DNA of 64,000 nucleotides. Source: Aphrocallistes beatrix (taxonomy: Eukaryota > Porifera > Hexactinellida > Sceptrulophora > Aphrocallistidae). Positions 9,158 to 18,981 of this stretch are shown here, piece after piece; position 1 is the stretch's first letter, and every line of letters begins with the position of its first letter. Location of the stretch: the NCBI GenBank assembly GCA_963281255.1, contig OY725493.1:1735550-1799549 (forward strand). The letters are read 5' to 3'. The position numbers and the translations under genes were made by a program. Below the pieces are notes generated by a model, which saw only the letters and a program-made list of their open reading frames with translations, searched no databases and was not told where the DNA came from.

Positions 9158-12034
9158 TCAGTCAGATTCTGTGTCCGACACAGTGATACGATGGAACCCG
9201 TCTTTACGCATGTTGAGCTTGTTCTTCCTCCTGGTCAGTTCTCTCCGCACGCGGGCAATCTTGGGGTGTCTCCAGCTGTAGAGAGATACGAAGAAGAGAT
9301 AGTACAGCCAGAGCAGACAGAGAGCACAGTACACAATCAGGATCGAGATGATGGTGACAGCCAGCAGGGATGCGAGCAGGGCACGCCCTTCCAATCTCTG
9401 AGTCACGTGTCGGGACTCTAGGGTCATGTTTGAGAAGTTGGTTGTCCCTGAAGCGGTCAGAGTGACATTGGCCGCTTTGGTGTGGTAGTAGAGGTGTCCT
9501 ACGATCAGGATGTACTCCCCGGGCGGGACAAGAATCCAGAACTCCCCCTGCTCTGTGGTGTAGAACTGCTTGCTCCTTCCTGCGATCTGTACCGACGCGT
9601 TGTAGATAGGATGGTCGTACCTGTCCAGGATTACACCGGAAATGCCCTTGTGTGCAGCCGAGATGAAGTCAACCAACGACTGAGAGTGCCATCTCCAGAT
9701 TTTCGATATGTCCTCTTCAGAAGGGAAGGGGTAACAGCTAGCGTCGATTGTCAGTTCGAAACAGGAGCTGTGGAGATACTCGTAGTCAGGCCAGGAGTAC
9801 AAGGCTGGCGACCAGGCGTTACCATTCTTAACCCAATCAACAGGAGAATTGTTGTGTGAAGTTCCACATTCGCCAATCTTCCCCTCAGAGGGCATCCCAT
9901 CTACGTACACTGAAGCAACGTGTTGGAAGGCGTCATCATAGTCTGTGTTAGACTTGCCACTGTTGGCGAACCAATACAAGGGATAGCTGACAGTGAAAGG
10001 GCGGCCTCCACGGACAATTCCGGAGAGGCTGAAGGGTGTGCTCTTCAGCCAGTCAAGCACTGCCTTCGTCTCAGGCTGGTAGCCGGACTTCTCGGGGTTG
10101 AGGTCGCTGCTCAGGTTAACTCCGTTGTGGTTATTCTGCGCGTCGCTGAAATCGATCGTGATTTCACCAAGATCTTTATACTCACCGAAAGCCTTCTCAA
10201 ACCCGTCTGGATTGACAGAAGGGAGGATATGGATGCGCGTGGAGCGAATGAGCTGAGTGATGACTGGGTCCACGAGGTACCCCTCGCACAGCTTCTTAAC
10301 CAGCAGCAGGAGCAGCTCCCTCCCGATGCCGTTGTCACCACGGATGTTAGCCATGTACTTAAACTCGGGCTCCCCCACTTCGTGTTCCCCCGGCGAGTCA
10401 GAGAACTCGATCACGTACAGGTACCGCCCCTGCACGGAGTTCCCGATGGAGTAGAAGCTGGTCACGTTGCTGCACTTCGAGTGGAAGTAGGCCAGGTAGT
10501 CCTTGAGAGAGGCGTAGTCGTGGTAGATGAAGTCAGTGGGCGGGTGCTCCACGATCTGAGGAGGCACCTTGTCGATAGACATGTCCACGCTTGGGTCTGT
10601 GCCGTTGAGAGGTGAGTTGTCAGGGGGAGGGAGGGAGGTTCCCACCTCCGTAGAAGGATCCGTATTATTTTGCGTAGTGCCTAGTGCCATGCTATTATTG
10701 GCAGTAGCGTTCATGGACGAGTTGGTCAGTGCAGTGGTATCACTCGTAGGATTGGCTGTGGAAGTGACTTGATCGTCAGCTGTTGTTGCATCCTGCAATG
10801 GCGATAAAGTGAAGTTCACCTGTAGCCCCGGACCAGATGGCACGACTACATTAAGAGCTTGGGCTGGATGGTGGTCTGCATGGTGGACAGAAATGTTATA
10901 AACCCCCGGTGCCAAGAGACGCCAGTAGTCCCCGTACACGTAGCTCGTGATGTTGTGCGCTATCCCGTGAACGGAGATGTTAGCGCCTTCCACGGCGTGG
11001 CCCTCCTCATCAGACACAAATCCCCTCACACCTATCCGCGACTGCTCCATGTAGCTGATCAGTGCCTCTCTGTTCGCCCCCCAGTGCCCGGTTAGGTGCT
11101 TGTCTTCTGGGTACTTGCAACAAGACAGCTCGAGCGTAATCTCCATGCATCCCCCCTTCAGGTAGTTGTAATCTTGCATCCCTCCTACCAGATCGTACCA
11201 GTTGGCGCCATTAGTGATACCGCCCTCGAATACCTCTTCACCACATCTGTCTCCAGGAAGAGACATCTCGGTGTGAGCCTGCGCGTACACACTAGCCAGA
11301 AGCTTGAAAGTCTCGTCGTCTGGAGATTTGCTGTAGACGCTTCCATGTGTCCCGTGGGTGGGACTGTCGTCGAAAGGGTAGCTAGCCACCACTCCGCCCC
11401 CGTGGAGGTTGGCAGAGAGCACGAAGTGTCCGGAGAGAATCCAGTTCATCACAGCCTTTGTTTCAGGCTGAGGGTTCGTGACACGACGCGTCGCGAATTG
11501 ATCAGGAAAGTTCCTATTCAAATCTATATCGTTCAAATTGTTCCTGTGACCAAAGTTACAATGTCCCGGGGTTGAGCGCTCGAATCCATCTGGGTTCATA
11601 GATGGCATGATGTAGATGTCCGTGTTGTGGATCAGGTGTGAAATGCGTGCGTCACTCTTATGTGTAAAACAGATCAGCTGGATCAGGTAGATGAGGATCT
11701 GACGGCCGACTGTCTCGTCTCCGTGCATGTTCCCGATGTATTTGAACTTGGGACGGCCCGGGAACCCCGCCATCTCGGGGTCCATGTGTGCGCAGTGAGT
11801 GAGTCGAAGCGCCCAGAGATCTAAGCCGCCTGCCGACTTCCCAACTGAGAACAGCTGAGAAATGTTGGCACATTGCTGTGAGCTGTTGAGGAGCGTGAGT
11901 AACTGCGTGAGCTCCACGTGCGAGTAGTACGTGTCTGTGGAGATTGTATCCTCAGAATGCGAGTAAGGGAGAAGGAAGAGGAGAGCTGAAGTTAGGATTA
12001 GGGAGCAGAAAGCGATGGAATTGCAGAACAGCAT
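9158..12034 (-). CDS. Carboxypeptidase D-like, two M14 domains, membrane-anchored
   Basis: 958 codons in one exon. Domains in order: signal peptide (about 1-27); M14 metallocarboxypeptidase domain 1 (about 35-335) with the zinc motif GNMHGDETVG (H104, E107), DLNRNFPDQF and the LELSCCKYP segment; a transthyretin-like fold (about 340-415); a Ser/Thr/Asn-rich linker; carboxypeptidase domain 2 (about 505-800); a second transthyretin-like fold; one membrane helix (about 885-915); a basic tail ending in acidic residues. Domain 1 keeps the metal ligands. Domain 2 reads ANIRGDNGIG, so the His and Glu ligands are replaced by Arg and Asn, and it should be inactive. Vertebrate CPD has three domains with the third inactive; here there are two with the second inactive. 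Expected role: trimming C-terminal Lys/Arg from peptides in the trans-Golgi. It shares a 242-bp divergent promoter with the P450 gene. Confidence 0.93.
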   Translation of the reverse strand: MLFCNSIAFCSLILTSALLFLLPYSHSEDTISTDTYYSHVELTQLLTLLNSSQQCANISQLFSVGKSAGGLDLWALRLTHCAHMDPEMAGFPGRPKFKYIGNMHGDETVGRQILIYLIQLICFTHKSDARISHLIHNTDIYIMPSMNPDGFERSTPGHCNFGHRNNLNDIDLNRNFPDQFATRRVTNPQPETKAVMNWILSGHFVLSANLHGGGVVASYPFDDSPTHGTHGSVYSKSPDDETFKLLASVYAQAHTEMSLPGDRCGEEVFEGGITNGANWYDLVGGMQDYNYLKGGCMEITLELSCCKYPEDKHLTGHWGANREALISYMEQSRIGVRGFVSDEEGHAVEGANISVHGIAHNITSYVYGDYWRLLAPGVYNISVHHADHHPAQALNVVVPSGPGLQVNFTLSPLQDATTADDQVTSTANPTSDTTALTNSSMNATANNSMALGTTQNNTDPSTEVGTSLPPPDNSPLNGTDPSVDMSIDKVPPQIVEHPPTDFIYHDYASLKDYLAYFHSKCSNVTSFYSIGNSVQGRYLYVIEFSDSPGEHEVGEPEFKYMANIRGDNGIGRELLLLLVKKLCEGYLVDPVITQLIRSTRIHILPSVNPDGFEKAFGEYKDLGEITIDFSDAQNNHNGVNLSSDLNPEKSGYQPETKAVLDWLKSTPFSLSGIVRGGRPFTVSYPLYWFANSGKSNTDYDDAFQHVASVYVDGMPSEGKIGECGTSHNNSPVDWVKNGNAWSPALYSWPDYEYLHSSCFELTIDASCYPFPSEEDISKIWRWHSQSLVDFISAAHKGISGVILDRYDHPIYNASVQIAGRSKQFYTTEQGEFWILVPPGEYILIVGHLYYHTKAANVTLTASGTTNFSNMTLESRHVTQRLEGRALLASLLAVTIISILIVYCALCLLWLYYLFFVSLYSWRHPKIARVRRELTRRKNKLNMRKDGFHRITVSDTESD

Positions 12035-12276
12035 TCTAATAGTAAATAATAAAGCAAGACCAAATAATCATAAAACTTTGATGACCTAGTCGGCAACACA
12101 TCTAAGCAGAGAAAAATCATTGATATTATTTAAACTAACTAAGATTCCTAGATACATAGTTCACATATATTATATATAAGTATGTCAACTTGGATAGGGA
12201 GATATAATATTATTTTTTAGTGCTTAGCTATTCAACTACGTGCTGTATAGAACATTAGTTCATTTCGACACTCGAA
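12035..12276. promoter_or_regulatory. Divergent promoter region between carboxypeptidase D and P450
   Basis: 242 bp separate two start codons on opposite strands, so both promoters (and 5' UTRs) must fit here, or a single bidirectional one. A TATATTATATATAAG stretch lies around 12166-12180. Directly before the carboxypeptidase ATG the minus strand reads a T-rich tract then TAG|A-ATG, which resembles a splice acceptor. Confidence 0.5.
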
Positions 12277-13770
12277 ATGATGTTTAGCATAGTTGTACAA
12301 GCAGCTCTCGGTGTAACAGCCATCATACTTCTATTCCTAATTTGGAGAATAGTGAAAAGTATTCTCATCTTCCTCGCCATCCCAGGTCCTCCTACCGATT
12401 GGTTATTCCGCCACGAAGTGAACGAATTTACATCTTCTGCCGATCAGGTTAGGGAGTTTAAAATAAAATGGCAACAGAGGTATCCCCGGATATGCCGATA
12501 TTTCGTCGGCGGGCCTCTGCCTTTAATAGCACTTGCACATCCTGAATCCATTAAAGAGTTTGTAAAACACAAACCACCAAAACCGAAACTCTACAAGAGA
12601 ATGCTCGGAGACTGGTTGGGAGATGGGTTATTGATATCAAGTGGTAACAAATGGTTTCGTCACAGGAGAATGCTCACTCCAGCTTTCCATTACAACATCT
12701 TGAACACATTCATGTCCATCTATGTGAAAGCGACGCATGTCATGCTACAGCAGTGGAAAGAAACTGAACAAAAGGATGGTTACATTGTATTACAGAATTC
12801 GATTCCATACTTGTCTCTCGATATTCTACTTCAGTGCATTGGTTCACTCGAAACGAACTGTCAAATTGAGAAGGAAAATATTCAATATGTCAGGGATGTA
12901 CAAGAGCTAACAGCGATTGCAGTCAAACGTTATTCTAATCCGCTTTATATGTTTGATTGGTATTTTTATACTACACAAGATGGAAGAAATTTTCGAAGAG
13001 CTTGTTCTAGATCTCGAAAGTATACATGTGATCTGATCCATCAGCGTAAACAGGTTCTCCTACAATCTGCTGGAACTTCAAGACAGATGAACGATTTTCT
13101 AAGCATTTTACTCACAACCACGGATGAAAATGGAAAAGGCTTGACAAATGAAGAAATCTGTAATGAAGTGGACACTTTTGTATTTGAGGGACATGATACC
13201 ACAGCCACCGCTCTGTTATGGGTATTCTATTACTTAGGAAAGTTTCCAAAATTTCAAGAAATGTGTCGTAAGGAGGTTATGGGATGTGTTGGGGAAAATA
13301 CATTGACAATAGAAGATCTCTCCCAACTAGAATTTGTGAGTATGTTCATAAAGGAATCGTTAAGACTACATCCTCCAGTATATGCTGTTGCAAGAGACAC
13401 AGAATATCCAATCACAATTGATGGTTATGAATTACCGAAGGGAACCTTGGTTCAAATGTCATTTTCCCAACTGCATCTGAATGCAGAGTTTTGGCCAGAT
13501 CCATTCACATTCGATCCTTACCGGTTTTCATCTGAAAATCTACAAAAAGTAAATCCTTACGCTTACTTGCCATTTTCGGTTGGAGAGAGGAATTGTATCG
13601 GGCAAAATTTCGCAATGCATGAAATGAAGTCAGTAGTCAGTATCGTTCTAAAGAAATACGAGATTGAGCTCCATCCCAGCATTTCTGAAACCTCAATTAT
13701 TCACAAGAGGGATATCCTATTCAAACCTGAAACACCTCTAAAATTTTACTTGAAAGAGGCAACTTTCTGA
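12277..13770 (+). CDS. Cytochrome P450, family 4-like (CYP4V type)
   Basis: A single-exon, full-length P450 of 497 residues. An N-terminal membrane helix (residues 5-33) anchors it in the ER. The usual landmarks are present: helix C WFRHRRMLTPAF, helix I FEGHDTTATALLW (oxygen-binding threonines), helix K ESLRLHPP (ExxR), the FDPYRF segment, and the heme loop FSVGERNCIGQNFA with the cysteine ligand. The AFHY and EGHDTT variants are typical of clan 4 (CYP4). These enzymes usually omega-hydroxylate fatty acids or eicosanoids; the substrate here is inferred only. The open 242-bp spacer to the divergent carboxypeptidase holds its promoter. Retrocopy origin is possible but unproven, because most genes here are also intronless. 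Confidence 0.93.
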   Translation: MMFSIVVQAALGVTAIILLFLIWRIVKSILIFLAIPGPPTDWLFRHEVNEFTSSADQVREFKIKWQQRYPRICRYFVGGPLPLIALAHPESIKEFVKHKPPKPKLYKRMLGDWLGDGLLISSGNKWFRHRRMLTPAFHYNILNTFMSIYVKATHVMLQQWKETEQKDGYIVLQNSIPYLSLDILLQCIGSLETNCQIEKENIQYVRDVQELTAIAVKRYSNPLYMFDWYFYTTQDGRNFRRACSRSRKYTCDLIHQRKQVLLQSAGTSRQMNDFLSILLTTTDENGKGLTNEEICNEVDTFVFEGHDTTATALLWVFYYLGKFPKFQEMCRKEVMGCVGENTLTIEDLSQLEFVSMFIKESLRLHPPVYAVARDTEYPITIDGYELPKGTLVQMSFSQLHLNAEFWPDPFTFDPYRFSSENLQKVNPYAYLPFSVGERNCIGQNFAMHEMKSVVSIVLKKYEIELHPSISETSIIHKRDILFKPETPLKFYLKEATF

Positions 13771-14049
13771 ATCTACTCGATTCGTTAGTAATTAGACTTC
13801 TCGTTTAGTAGCTTGAGCTCATACGTGTAATTAATAAATCCTGGGGAAAACTTGGAATTATGCTTACTCATTTCAGGTTTGAGCCCTGTTGGGCGGGTAG
13901 GCCATATAAATTCGTATTCATTACTTAAATAGAAATAACTCCCAAGTTGTCCCCGGATTTTAGTAGTTAACATAAGTAAATAGGGTATTTGTATATGCAC
14001 TTGAGTAATTGCATCAATATATATTTTTGTATGTGAAGTTTGTACGTTT

Positions 14050-14400
14050 GTTTCCAGTTATACAAAGCTTTCTTTATTAGTGCACCATTGTTAGTATTTT
14101 AAAAAACTATACTATAAAAGACGGATAACACTGTATCGTAACGAGGGTGGGGGGAGGCTAAGGGCTAATAGAACTTGTGCAAGTATAATCTGGAAACTCT
14201 GGCCGTAAAATATAGAAACACACACACACTGCTTACCACCTCAACTCCAACCAGCAATCCACAAAATTACCAATCAATCACTGTGGTGAATAAATCTGAG
14301 TATCAAATATCTAATATTTGAGGCTCGACCGTGATGCGACAACGCTATAACTGAGCTCCTGGTAAACTCTCCTCACCCCCTTTTAGTCCAGATCCATTAT
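14050..14400 (-). repeat. Family B repeat, copy 1
   Basis: Minus-strand copy of a dispersed repeat also found at 17.6-18.1, 18.4-18.96 and 27.15-27.48 kb. Shared landmarks on the minus strand: TGAGGAGAGTTTACCAGGAG, GAGCCTCAAATATTAGATA, GATTGGTAATTTTGTGGATT, TTTACGGCC and GTCTTTTATAGT. The core is bounded by inverted GGTGAGGGGAG-like ends. There is no coding potential. The superfamily is unknown. Confidence 0.65.
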
Positions 14401-14857
14401 AGATGCTGTATGGCGTGTAACTTCAGTCCGTCCCTCTCCCCCGACTCGGCTCGTCTTTGGGAAATCAAAAAAAGTGAAATGAATTGCACAAAATTTTAAA
14501 CATACATCCTTATACTATTAAAACTCGATTAATGTATATTTATTTATTTATATATCCTTACTCATAGTATTCTATATACTAAGGCAATGGCACTCACCAA
14601 AAAATTAGTACCATGGATTGGTTAAATACTTCAAAACCAATAATTTTGATATTGTAGATACGTATTTCAATTTTCCATCAATTTAGGCATTCACCCCCTG
14701 ACAAACTAACTATTATTTCAGAACAATTGAAATGAGATATATTATTTGGTTTTTAATGCACATAGTCGAATTATTTAATACTTAATACATACAAAATATC
14801 AAAAGAATAGTTAATCACAATATTGAGACTTGAGGGACAGACTTGACTTAGCTTGAG

Positions 14858-15040
14858 GGACAGACTTGACTTGACATGACTTGACTTGACATGACATGAC
14901 TTGACTTGACATGACTTGACTTGACATGACTTGACATGACTTGACATGACATGACATGACATGACATGACATGACATGACTTGACTTGACTTGACTTGAC
15001 TTGACTTGACTTGACTTGACTTGACTTGACTTGACTTGAC
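14858..15040. repeat. Pentanucleotide satellite (TTGAC / ATGAC)
   Basis: About 180 bp built almost only of 5-base units TTGAC and ATGAC in mixed order, turning into a pure TTGAC run at the right end. Apparent minus-strand frames of the form SCHVMSCHV are products of this repeat, not genes. Confidence 0.93.
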
Positions 15041-15227
15041 AAATAAACAAAGAATATACTTGTATTAAATTAGTTCTTGAATTTAGCCAGTTTACTATTC
15101 TCTTGTTTCAATACTAGTGCATTATATATAGGTCTTAACTTTATTAGAAGTGTATACAATGTTTTAGTTCCATAGTAGCACATGCCAAATGAATAATATT
15201 AGTACGGGAAGAGCCAGAATAAATGTT

Positions 15228-15276
15228 GATGTCTTGTCTCGTGCCTGACCTGTAGTCAGGCACGAGACAAGACATC
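15228..15276. repeat. Perfect 49-nt hairpin
   Basis: 22-base arms (GATGTCTTGTCTCGTGCCTGAC and its exact complement) around a 5-base loop. It may be a template-switch inverted duplication or an RNA hairpin; there is no sign of a gene. Confidence 0.85.
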
Positions 15277-15589
15277 TCGTCCAAATGATTTATGCAATTA
15301 GTATTGTCAAGTGAGGTATTATAAATGAGTAATAGAAATAATATGCAGCAAAACAATACATTATTGTAATCCACTAGTGTTGTATGTGAAGTAAATATAA
15401 ATATTGTGGTTACATAATATTTTCAAAATGAATATTTAAACAACCATGAACTCACAATATGAGATAATTATATAGTTGATAATAACAGTAATTTAATTAA
15501 CGGTTCTAGGATTGAAGTATTTAACCAATCCATGGTACCAATTTTTTGGTGAGTGCCATTGCCTTAGTATATAGAATGCTATGCCTTAT

Positions 15590-15620
15590 CCTTACTATTA
15601 AAACTCGATTATTGTTTGTT

Positions 15621-15651
<31 letters not shown>

Positions 15652-16144
15652 GTAACGAATTGATTGAAGAAACTGCCAGGCGTAGAAAGCTGATTTTTGG
15701 CATGTGGGTGTTTTTTGGCTATGGCTCCAGTAAGTTTTGAGCTCAGACGAAAATGTCGACTCATCATGGAATTATGACGTCATTGTCACATTTTTAAAAG
15801 TTAAGCAACACAGTTATTCGAGCATAACTCAGCCATTATAGGAGATAGAAGGCTGAAATTTTAATAGAATCTGTATGCTAACATGCGTCACATATGATTC
15901 AACTATCGTCAAAAAATGATGAGTCATCACTTTGTTATGACGTCATCATTACGCATCAAAAATTTTAAAATTGACAAATTTGGTGATTTTTTGAGTGATA
16001 TCGATTATAACAGTAGGACAGACATATTTAGAGATGCTATCTCCCTTATAATTAACCAATGTGACCCCAGGCGACCGAAGGGAGCCTTCGGCGGACACAA
16101 AGTGTCCGCCAGCCGCGCAGCGCAAGCAAGCGAAGCGCGCTTGT
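15590..16144 (+). mobile_element. Family A element, full copy 1 (non-autonomous, Helentron-like)
   Basis: About 555 bp. It begins CCTTACTATTAAAACTCG, followed by a TA microsatellite, then TGTAACGAATTGATTGAAGA. The central part has two TGACGTCA octamers. The end has two hairpins (GGCGGACAC..GTGTCCGCC, then CAAGCG-AAGCG-CGCTTG) and the terminus CTTGT. No ORF. The next copy starts at the very next base. Subterminal microsatellite, 3' hairpin and head-to-tail tandems are features of Helitron/Helentron (HINE/DINE-like) elements; the assignment is inference because the canonical 5' TC and 3' CTRR ends are absent. Confidence 0.7.
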
Positions 16145-16658
16145 TACTATTAAAACTCGATTAATCTATATGTGTGTATATATATCTCTGTAACGAATTG
16201 ATTGAAGAAACTGCCGGGCGCAGAAAGCTGATTTTTGGCATGTGGGAGTCTTTTGGCTATGGCTCCAGTAAGTTCTGAGCTCAGACGAAAATGTCGACTC
16301 ATCATGCAATTATGACGTCATTGTCACATTTTTAAAAAGTAAGCAACACAGTTATTCGGGCATAACTCAGCCATTATAGGAGATAGAAGGCTGAAATTTT
16401 AATAGCATCTGTATACTAACATATCTCACATATGACACAACTATCATCAAAAAATGATGACTCATCACTTTGTTATGGCGTCATCATTACTCATCAAAAA
16501 TTGATAAATTTTGTGATTTTTCGAGTGAAATCGATTTTAAAACACTAAGATGGACATATTTAGAGATGTTATCTCCCTTATAATTAACCAATGTGACCCC
16601 AGGCGACCGAAGGGAGTGTCCGCCAGCCGCGCAGCGCAAGCAAGCGAAGCGCGCTTGT
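16145..16658 (+). mobile_element. Family A element, copy 2, tandem with copy 1
   Basis: Starts TACTATTAAAACTCG directly after the CTTGT end of copy 1. It has the same internal order, including ATGACGTCATTG. It lacks about 30 bp covering half of the first 3' hairpin (GGGAG is joined to TGTCCGCC) but keeps the terminal CAAGCG..CGCTTG hairpin and CTTGT end. Confidence 0.7.
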
Positions 16659-17590
16659 TATTTATATGGAGACTTGCTCATGGGTGCAACTTTTTCCTTG
16701 TACAGGTGTTGAAATGTATTAACCAATCAGAATTGTGTTTTATCATAGCATTTTATATACGAAATAACTTTTTACAGGGGCGGTCTTATTAAACTGTCAA
16801 AATTTTCCTATTAAGAAAAATATGTTGGGGATTCAGAGAAATCATACTTTTGACAGGCCTGGCTTATTAAAAGTTGACGAGGTAAAAACTGGCAGTTCAA
16901 AAAGGCAGCTGTATACAAGCAAGCTTGTTTTCATTCAAAATAATAATAAAAATTATTTGAAAGAAACAAACTTCCTAAATTTACTATACTCCTAAGTAAT
17001 TATACTTGTTAGGCCATATGTTAATCAACTACAAATTCATGTATTAAGAGTGGGATAGAGAAGTGCTACATTGAATATCTAAAATTGATCATTCATTTTC
17101 TTCTCCATTTTCAAGAAGGTTACGTATTTTGTTTGGTTCATTAAGTGTGTCCAAAGTACATCTGCCAACCCTTTTAATATCAGAGGTCTGGAAACAGCGT
17201 GACCAATAACTCTCTCGATGTTGATAGGGTCTTGCTCTTGTCATAAAAATTAGAATATTTTTTCATATCATTTTACTCTCACTAAATTAACTATTTTTAG
17301 TGTATTTCATGCTCTAAAGACATCAGAGCTTGCTATAATCTATGAGAAGTTCAATTAAATACAGCTAAACTAAAGTCATTTTACGAGGATTGATTGGAAA
17401 GAGAATATAGGCGCCGAATCCGGGTGCTCGAGCCCCCCTGCATCCTCCAGGTTGTCACGCCCTGGAAACTTGGAAAGACCATTCGTCGGATAAAGGTTAA
17501 AATGTGCATACAGGGATGTACAGGGATTTATATGCCGACTTGCTAATCTCCTTGTTACTGTATCAATTCATAAATTCGAAAAATCGACGA
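16659..17590. other. Intergenic, no gene recognised
   Basis: AT-rich sequence between family A copy 2 and family B copy 2. A GC-richer patch near 17400-17470 contains ATAGGCGCCGAATCCGGG, slightly similar to the terminal repeat of the element at 62.9 kb. I see no ORF or RNA gene. Confidence 0.4.
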
Positions 17591-17599
17591 ATAATGAAC

Positions 17600-18110
17600 A
17601 ATGGAGTTTTAATCATAAAACACAGGTTCAATTGGACCTCTTATTTGTATTAACAAATCTATCATAGAGGCATCGTTCATTCAAATCTGGTGAATCGGAA
17701 TGTATATCTCAGAGAATCCCTTGTGAGTAAGGGGGGCAAGTACTAGTACCACGCCATCCATGTTAGATGTATGAACTTTTTATTTATCTACTAAAAAGGG
17801 GTGAGGGGAGTTAACCAGGAGCTCAGTTATTGCGTGGTGCATCACCGTCGAGCCTCAAATATTATATATTTGTTACTCGTGTTATTTATCCACGCGGTAA
17901 TTGATTTGATTGGTAATTTTGTGGATTGCTGTTCGGATCTATTAGTAATGTGTTTCTATATTTTACGGCCGGAGTTCCCATTATACTTGCATAAGTATTT
18001 GCTCTTAGCTTAGCCTCCCCTCACCATAGTTACTTAATCAAAATATTCGTCTTTTATAGTAGAGTTTCGTTTGAAATAATAATAATGGTGCGCTAACAAA
18101 GGAATTTCTG
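17600..18110 (+). repeat. Family B repeat, copy 2
   Basis: Direct repeat of 18400-18960. Shared order: GACCTCTTATT, ATCATAGAGGCATCGTTCAT, GGGTGAGGGGAG, GAGCCTCAAATATTATAT, TTGGTAATTTTGTGGATTGC, CTTTTATAGT, ATGGTGCGCTAA. The wider copies here show that the family B unit extends beyond the GGTGAGGGGAG-bounded core to about 500 bp. Confidence 0.65.
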
Positions 18111-18234
18111 TATCCATTTAATACAAACATATCCGTATTGATGTAAATTCGCACTCAAAGTTTGAATCTAGTTTCTATATATCATAAACTAAACGAAATA
18201 CGAAAACTTGAAAATGAGAAGAATGTGTATAATC

Positions 18235-18296
18235 AACTTTAAGCACGTAGTTAAAAGCAGCTCTGCACGCAAGTGTGAGAAGCGCGCTTGAATATA
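18235..18296 (+). repeat. Family A 3' tail fragment
   Basis: The stretch GCACGCAAGTGTGAGAAGCG followed by CGCTTGAA matches the terminal hairpin segment of the family A subfamily seen at 5560-5590. There is nothing of the element to its left, so it is a truncated relic. Confidence 0.4.
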
Positions 18297-18399
18297 CAAT
18301 GTTTAGAATATGTGTCGATTCTTTATGATATTGGTGTGTGGAAAATCTGTCGCTTGTTTGAAATGATCAATTCAAACAAGTGACAGATAATAAACAAAA

Positions 18400-18960
18400 T
18401 TATGGAGCCCATTATTTCAAACTAGTTCACTTCGACCTCTTATTCTCGTATGATATTAAACAGTAAATATATCATGGAGGCATCGTCCATTCAAATCTGA
18501 ATCTGATAGCATATTTTAGAGAATTTTCTCTATTCATTTTCTATGCCACTGAAGCCATAAAAGTGCCAAGCCATATAAATGCTCGGCATTCTAAACACTT
18601 CTTTTAGCAAAAAGGGTGAGGGGAGCTCGGTTATTGATGGTGCATCAGAATCGAGCCTTCAATATTAGATATTTCTACTCGTGATGTTTATACACGCAGT
18701 GTCTGATTTGATTGGTAATTTTGTGGATTGCTGTTCTGAGTTGGGATGGTGTTGGTAGGAGGATATCTGCTGGATGTACTTAGGATGGTAAGCAGTTTTC
18801 CTATAATTTATGGCTGGATTTTCCAGAATGTTTTATGTCTTGCATAAGCTGGTTAGCTATAGCTCCCCCCACCCTATCATTTATAAATTGTTATTTGTCT
18901 TTTATAGTCGAGTTTGTTTGAAACAACTAATCATGGTGCGCTAATAAAGAAAGTTTCTAT
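18400..18960 (+). repeat. Family B repeat, copy 3
   Basis: Same order of blocks as copy 2 about 800 bp upstream, in the same orientation (GACCTCTTATTCTCGTAT, ATCATGGAGGCATCGTCCAT, AAGGGTGAGGGGAGCTCGG, GATTGGTAATTTTGTGGATT, GTCTTTTATAGTCGAGTTTG, ATGGTGCGCTAATAAAG). The two may stem from a local tandem duplication. Confidence 0.65.
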
Positions 18961-18981
18961 TGTGTACTGTTATTAATCTAT

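Larger units (their letters stand above)
14555..15588. repeat. About 1-kb inverted-repeat element enclosing a satellite
   Basis: About 72 bp at 14560-14632 (..TACTAAGGCAATGGCACTC.. to TGGATTGGTTAAATACTTC) is repeated in inverse orientation at 15515-15588 with few mismatches. Between the arms lie the pentamer satellite and a perfect 49-nt hairpin. The left arm is preceded by a short family A head (14507-14550) and the right arm runs directly into a full family A copy. This is a foldback-type insertion or an inverted duplication. Confidence 0.65.

Noticed and set aside
10111-11575. Long plus-strand and other-frame ORFs across carboxypeptidase D (for example 9920-10615, 11096-11575)
   Set aside because: They are shadows of the strong minus-strand gene; no domain in their translations.
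14771-15050. Minus-strand frames reading SCHVMSCHV / KSSQVKSSQV
   Set aside because: These are translations of the TTGAC/ATGAC pentamer satellite in three frames, with no start context or domain.
15590-16658. CRISPR-like direct repeats
   Set aside because: The units are about 550 bp transposon copies without short regular spacers, in an animal genome.
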